This document shows, piece after piece, positions 59,741 to 64,000 of a stretch of 64,000 bases of DNA (positions are counted from its first letter, which is position 1; every line of letters begins with the position of its first letter). Made by a program: the position numbers and the translations under genes. The stretch is from the NCBI GenBank assembly GCA_963930655.1, contig OZ005604.1:3358001-3422000 (forward strand), read 5' to 3'. A model generated the notes under the pieces. The model was not told the DNA's origin and did no database searches. It saw only the letters and a list, made by a program, of their open reading frames with translations. This stretch comes from Myrica gale (lineage: Eukaryota > Streptophyta > Magnoliopsida > Fagales > Myricaceae).

Positions 59741-60293
59741 ATTATTGCTGAAAGCAGCAAGTTCTGTGAACAATTGCCTGATTGCCTAACGTACTAGGTT
59801 CCCCTACAAATTTTGATATTATCTGCTTCAAACTTCAATATTTGGTTGTCTTTCTATCTCTGTATGTTTTTCCTTCTAAATTCTTTTTGGTGGGTACAAG
59901 GAATTTGTTACATATTATGACTTTGTAAGTTGCAACAATAACCAACAGAGATCGAAGTTTGGAGTGGTTTAGGGTGTTCTTAAGACATTGCTTCTTGTAA
60001 TTGGATGCTGATCAGGAACACATCAATGAAAGAAAAATCTTCATCATTGTTTTTCCCCTCTTTTTTCTCCATCACGTTCAGCTAGATTCTGAAAGTAATA
60101 ATCCAGAGCCCTCAAAAACTGGTCTAAGGCATCATAGCATGCAATTATGCCGTTTTTAGGATAGATTGGGATCTTGGGTTCTGTTTTTACATCTGGTAAA
60201 GTAAAATTTCAGTACACGAGTGCCACAAGCTTAGAAACCTCTTATGTTTGGATTTGCCTTTGCTTTCGGTAATAATATCCCGTTTTAATGCAG
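59741..60293. other. Left flank (intron-like) of the CIPK pseudogene
   Basis: AT-rich, intron-like sequence. None of the kinase-domain exons that should precede the next feature is present here or further left. The pseudogene is therefore cut off on this side, possibly near the 828-bp hAT. Confidence 0.45.
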
Positions 60294-63149
60294 CGCATTC
60301 GGATTGAAGGAATAAAAAAAGATCCATGGTTTCAAAAAAACTATGTTCCTGTAGAGCATAGAGATGAGGAAGTGAGTTTGGACGATGTTTGTGCAGTTTT
60401 TGACGATATTAAGGTGAGCTATTTCCTCTCTTTTGTTTTGTATCATTGTCTTTTCCTGTCTATTTAAGAAACTTTCAACTGGAAGTTAAGAGAGTCTGGG
60501 TGTCTGTCGTTTCAATATTAAAAGATAAATAGAAGTTTACTCGGTTCAGCGTGTTAAAGTTTTAACATTGGGACTTCTAGAGATCATTATGTACTTGCGT
60601 GTTTCTCTAATCATGTTCGGCAACTTCTGGTTTGCAGGACAACTATGTTGCTGAGCAGTCACAAAGTTTTGAAGGGGTCCTTTGATAATGAATGCATTCA
60701 TGCTGATTACCCTATCACAGGGGTTAAATTTGTCTGCGTTGTTTGACAGGGGACAGGTAGGGTTGATTCCAGCGCTTATGAAATCAAATCTTAAATAGAA
60801 GTCCTTGACTATTTCTCTTATTATACTATTCCATGAGTCCATAAGGTCTTTGTAGTCACTATATGTCCACTACAATGTGGATATCTTAAAAGCAAGTATA
60901 ACTGATATCTATGTGTTTATATAATATTCTTTTGCCCATTTATGGGCAAAAGAATATCTGTCTGCATTTTGCCAAGTTATTTGCACCTAGTTTGTTCCCA
61001 AAAACTGGTTTAAGTTTAGTTGTCTCAAATTATCATTGTTTGAATGAGCACAATATGATGGATGCTATAATTTTAGCATACCAGGATATGTTCGGTTTGA
61101 GTAAAAATGTAGGATTTTAGAGAAGTTGTGAATATTTATGTTGAATAATGTTTTATGGGTGTTTGTGTAAAGTGGAGAGAGAAATGATTTGATGTAATTG
61201 TTTAATAAAAAAGTATCGGAGTTATGTAAAAAAGTATAGAGAGAAAATTTATGTTGAATAAAAAAGTAAAAAGTTGTTGGAGATTGTGTAAAATGTATTG
61301 GTGTTTATGTTTGAATTCTGAATATATTCGGTGGTAGTTTTGTGAATGTATTTGAATCCTGAAAAAATGTAGGAAACGAACATAATCCTGTAAGTCTATG
61401 AAGCATAATGGTAATGGCGTTGTCTTTTTTTGTTTGATTCAATTTTGCGTTTTATTGTTGTTCCGTATTTTTCTTGATTATTGATGAAACAGCTTATGGA
61501 AAACGAGATTTGTGGCTGATTATTGCTAGGTTTGAGCCATGGGAAAGAGATGATCCTATCTCACATATTCAAGAGAAATATCTACTCTTTTGCTTAAAAT
61601 TTGTTAATAAGCACGTAGGAAAAAGTTAACTTTTGCAGTGCACTTAATTGAAAAGAGCAAAAGACCAGAAAACTACAGAAACTCACGGGATGGGTTAAAG
61701 TCACAAGTTTCAGAGGTGCAGGGCTTTCAACACACTTTCTTTAGATTACTTCTGGCACTGCTATTGGTTTGTGCTGTTTCTACAATAACCTTGCTGTCAA
61801 TGTTTTGATTTAGGTTATTCAGATGCTTCATTCAGCATTTCTGTAGATCATCAAATCACTACAAATGAAATTCTCTCTGGACGTTCTTGTTCTCTGGCAG
61901 GATTATATAAAGCGGCAAACTCGTTTCGTTTCCCGAAAACCAGCACAAGTTACTGTTGCCGAATCGATGAGTCTCAGTGTCCATACGCGGAATTTCAAGG
62001 TATGGCCCTTAATGTCTATTATTCATTCAGCATTTCTGTAGATCATCAATCATCTTAAGCGACCTTTGGTTCAAGATACTCTTCCTGCATGTCATTAAAC
62101 TCGTTGGAAGTGGTCATCGCTTTCCTTCGACTCTGGTTAGTGTATTGAGCATAATTGTGTCATTTTCTGAACTCTTTAGCCAGATACGATTTGAGAATTA
62201 CATATTTTGTTGACAAACAGATTTCCAATCAACATAGGGGTTCTTAAGTATTTTTTTGTCCGGCGCATAAATTGCACATGAATTGCTCATTATTGTGTCA
62301 TTAATCTTTTTCTTCTCTTTGAAGATTAATGTGTTTTGATATTTTTTGTTAAAACATTTTCCCCACAGACTAGGCTTGAAGGAATATCTGCTAATAAGAC
62401 TGGACAATTTGCGGTGGTCCTGGAGGTAACACGCTAGATTTGTTCCCTGCCTCACTGATTTGTATTTTCTTCCCCCTTGCCCCTCCCCCCGCGTCTCTTT
62501 TTTCTGATAGTAATGCCCTGATGTTATGTTTAGGTTTTTGAAGTTGCACCATCACTTTTCATGGTAGATGTTCGTAAAGCTGCTGGGGATACTCTTGAAT
62601 ATCACAAGGTTGGCGTCTACTTGTATCTTTAAATTCATATGAGATCCAGGAATCCTTAACCTTTTATCATTACGCCCTCTCAGATGAAGTTGTGATTTCT
62701 CTTGATTCAACCACTTCCGGGGTCCCTATAATGCCTTCAACACTAGTCGTGCTTATGTTCCTGCTGGTGCAGATATTGGTCTTCTATTGCATCCGACTAA
62801 ACCACCTTAACCATCTTGTCTGGTTGTTTCTCTTTTCGTGCTACCTCTAATGGTGGCTTCCAGTTAGATGCTTGTTCTATCCATCCGTTCTTTGGCATAT
62901 ATCAATTTGAACATCTCATTTCAGCTGGGTTTAAATCATCAACTTCAATTCCTTGTTGTCGTCTTTCCGTGAAACACGTTGACATTGTAGCTGATACCTC
63001 CTTTAAGATATCTATAACTATAATAACATCTTTCTCATGGGCACTTTTTGCAGTTTTACAAGACTCTATGTGCCAAACTAGACAAAATCATTTTGAAAGC
63101 ACCGGAGGGTATGGCTAATTCCAGTCTGCTTAGAACAATGACTTGCTGA
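60294..63149 (+). pseudogene. CIPK24: CBL-interacting protein kinase, SOS2/CIPK24-like, C-terminal part only
   Basis: CIPK24/SOS2 is the salt-stress kinase activated by CBL calcium sensors. Six exons with good GT-AG borders remain: 60294-60413 (RIRIEGIKKDPWFQKNYVPV, then DEEVSLDDVCAVFDDIK, the end of the kinase domain), 60638-60756, 61901-61999, 62369-62425, 62534-62608 and 63054-63149. The second has lost one base in a G run (gaaggggtcc near 60671-60680), so DNYVAEQSQSFEG and the NAF/FISL motif MNAFMLITLSQGLNLSALFD lie in different frames; the usual Glu after NAF is Met. The third lacks about six codons between KPAQVT and VAESM. Later exons give HTRNFK, TRLEGISANKTGQFAVVLE, VFEVAPSLFMVDVRKAAGDT and FYKTLCAKLDKIILKAPEGM with a SOS2-type end SSLLRTMTC. 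All upstream kinase exons (ATP site, HRD, DFG) are missing. Retained introns show a genomic, not mRNA-derived, copy. Confidence 0.85.
61090..61390. repeat. MITE-like insertion in the CIPK pseudogene intron
   Basis: An AT-rich stretch begins with atgttcggtttgagtaaaaatg and ends with atgtaggaaacgaacat, so its borders loosely mirror each other. Target duplications are not clear. The call is tentative. Confidence 0.3.
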
Positions 63150-63934
63150 TCCATTTCCGTGGGTATGATGCAAGTCAGTAAGCTGATCAACAGAGGGAGG
63201 CTATTCTTCTTGGGGCAAATCATCTACAACAACTAGCAAACTCTTGCTCTTACTGGGCTATGTAGTGTTTTTGCGGATGCTGTCGAAATCAGTATGAACG
63301 AGTGTACCAATAGATTGTGTAGCATCGGTACAGTATGGTAGACTTATAAAGTATTGTGCAATGAAATGTTTTACATAAATCAAGATATTCGTCTCCAATT
63401 GTTTGGGTAAGAGAGAGAGTACTCTTCCCACGTTATGTATACAGGCTTCTTCACCCCATTGAATACTAATTTCTTTACTTTTCCCTCTCTCTCTCTCTCT
63501 CTCGTTTTGGGGCAGCGATCCAGAACTACATCGTTCGTGACATTCCTTCTAGTGACCATCCCCTCGGCATCCCCCCACTTGGCTTGTATGCAATTTTGCA
63601 GTTGGGATCCATTCCTACTCTTCGCTCCCGAAGGGTCGCCATCCAAAAGCAATTTGATTTTGTTTGTATGTTCTCATTTGGTTTGGCTTGGAAAGGAGGC
63701 CCCTTACAAATTTAAGCCTCAAGAATCCCATAGTATTCTGCGGTTACTTTACGAGGTTGGGGATTGAATCACGGTGTTTGGTAGGCACTCATTCGGGGGA
63801 GGGGATTGCCTCCGGATGTCCGGCTGGACGCTTCGTGACATCCAACGGTTGGGATGCCCGGGCAGGGTCCTGTTCGGGCTGCCCGTGCAGGTGTGGGTCC
63901 CACGCGGAGGACCCACACCCTTCCCAGTCCTAAC
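63150..63934. other. Spacer with GC-rich repeat block
   Basis: The 3' flank of the CIPK pseudogene, with a (CT)n tract near 63485-63502. From about 63790 the sequence becomes GC-rich and contains atccaacggttggg, gcccgggcagggtcctg and ggattgcc, matching in kind the block at 24170-24310. A 10-bp hairpin (gtgtgggtcc with ggacccacac) lies at about 63891-63918. No gene was recognised. Confidence 0.4.
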
Positions 63935-64000
63935 TAGGGGTGTAAGTCCAGTCCGGTCACCGGAGGATCTCCGGTTCCGGGATTCTGAGGTCCGGCCCTT
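63935..64000. mobile_element. Left end of another hAT element, cut by the window
   Basis: TAGGGGTGTAAG followed by cagtccggtcaccggag and ccggttccggg has the same terminal and sub-terminal style as the hAT elements at 37114 and 40190. Only the first 66 bases are in view. Confidence 0.6.

Noticed and set aside
62640-63050. Coding-like stretch in the last intron of the CIPK pseudogene
   Set aside because: Open frames such as 62816-63118 gave no recognisable family, and the flanking exons splice neatly around it; left as intron.
1-64000. tRNA, rRNA or CRISPR-like arrays
   Set aside because: I looked for clover-leaf-like sequence and regular spaced repeats by eye and found none that I could support.

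Overview
This is plant nuclear DNA from a eudicot, probably a woody rosid. The evidence is intron-split genes with GT-AG sites, plant-only families (YABBY, NUP1/NUP136-like, WVD2-like/TPX2, MBD10/11-like, the SOS2 type of CIPK) and AT-rich gaps full of hAT, Mutator-like, LINE, SINE and Copia-type sequence. The protein style and repeat mix made me think of Fagales, but that is only an impression.

Layout. At 1-2 kb lies the first exon of a methyl-CpG-binding-domain gene on the minus strand; the rest is outside the window. From 2.6 to 12.1 kb is a repeat block: a 392-bp hAT MITE, then a decayed TTF-type hAT transposase gene split by a solo LTR and by a Copia-type element, which itself holds a Mutator-like element (MULE) carrying a GRF zinc-finger gene. 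From 13.4 to 17.6 kb, two facing inverted arms enclose pieces of an O-fucosyltransferase gene (+) and an RraA-like gene (-). A complete YABBY5-type gene occupies 19.2-22.5 kb (+, seven exons, 185 aa). After a long gap comes a complete NUP1-like nuclear-basket nucleoporin gene at 27.6-46.6 kb (-, seven exons, 664 aa).

Intron 1 of the NUP1-like gene is 12.3 kb and mostly one nest of insertions: plus-strand LINE, then minus-strand LINE, then hAT, then a 400-bp MITE, followed by a 696-bp tandem duplication that copied the MITE. Intron 4 holds a truncated LINE and a SINE-like insertion, both with target-site duplications. Upstream of the gene are a Pack-MULE with a captured PPR fragment (47.4-49.6 kb) and a hAT whose BED finger and dimerisation domain are joined by internal deletion (49.9-53.0 kb). 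A complete WVD2-like (TPX2-domain) gene lies at 53.6-56.8 kb (-, seven coding exons, 396 aa). An 828-bp hAT and a headless, frameshifted CIPK24/SOS2-like pseudogene (60.3-63.1 kb, +) close the window, with another hAT end cut at 64,000.

The intact host genes (YABBY5, NUP1-like, WVD2-like) are not in one pathway: they serve organ polarity, nuclear pore structure and microtubule organisation. The more notable content is the dated layering of transposons and four separate cases of host-gene fragments carried or stranded among repeats. I found no RNA gene and no CRISPR array. All identities come from recalled family motifs, not from database searches.
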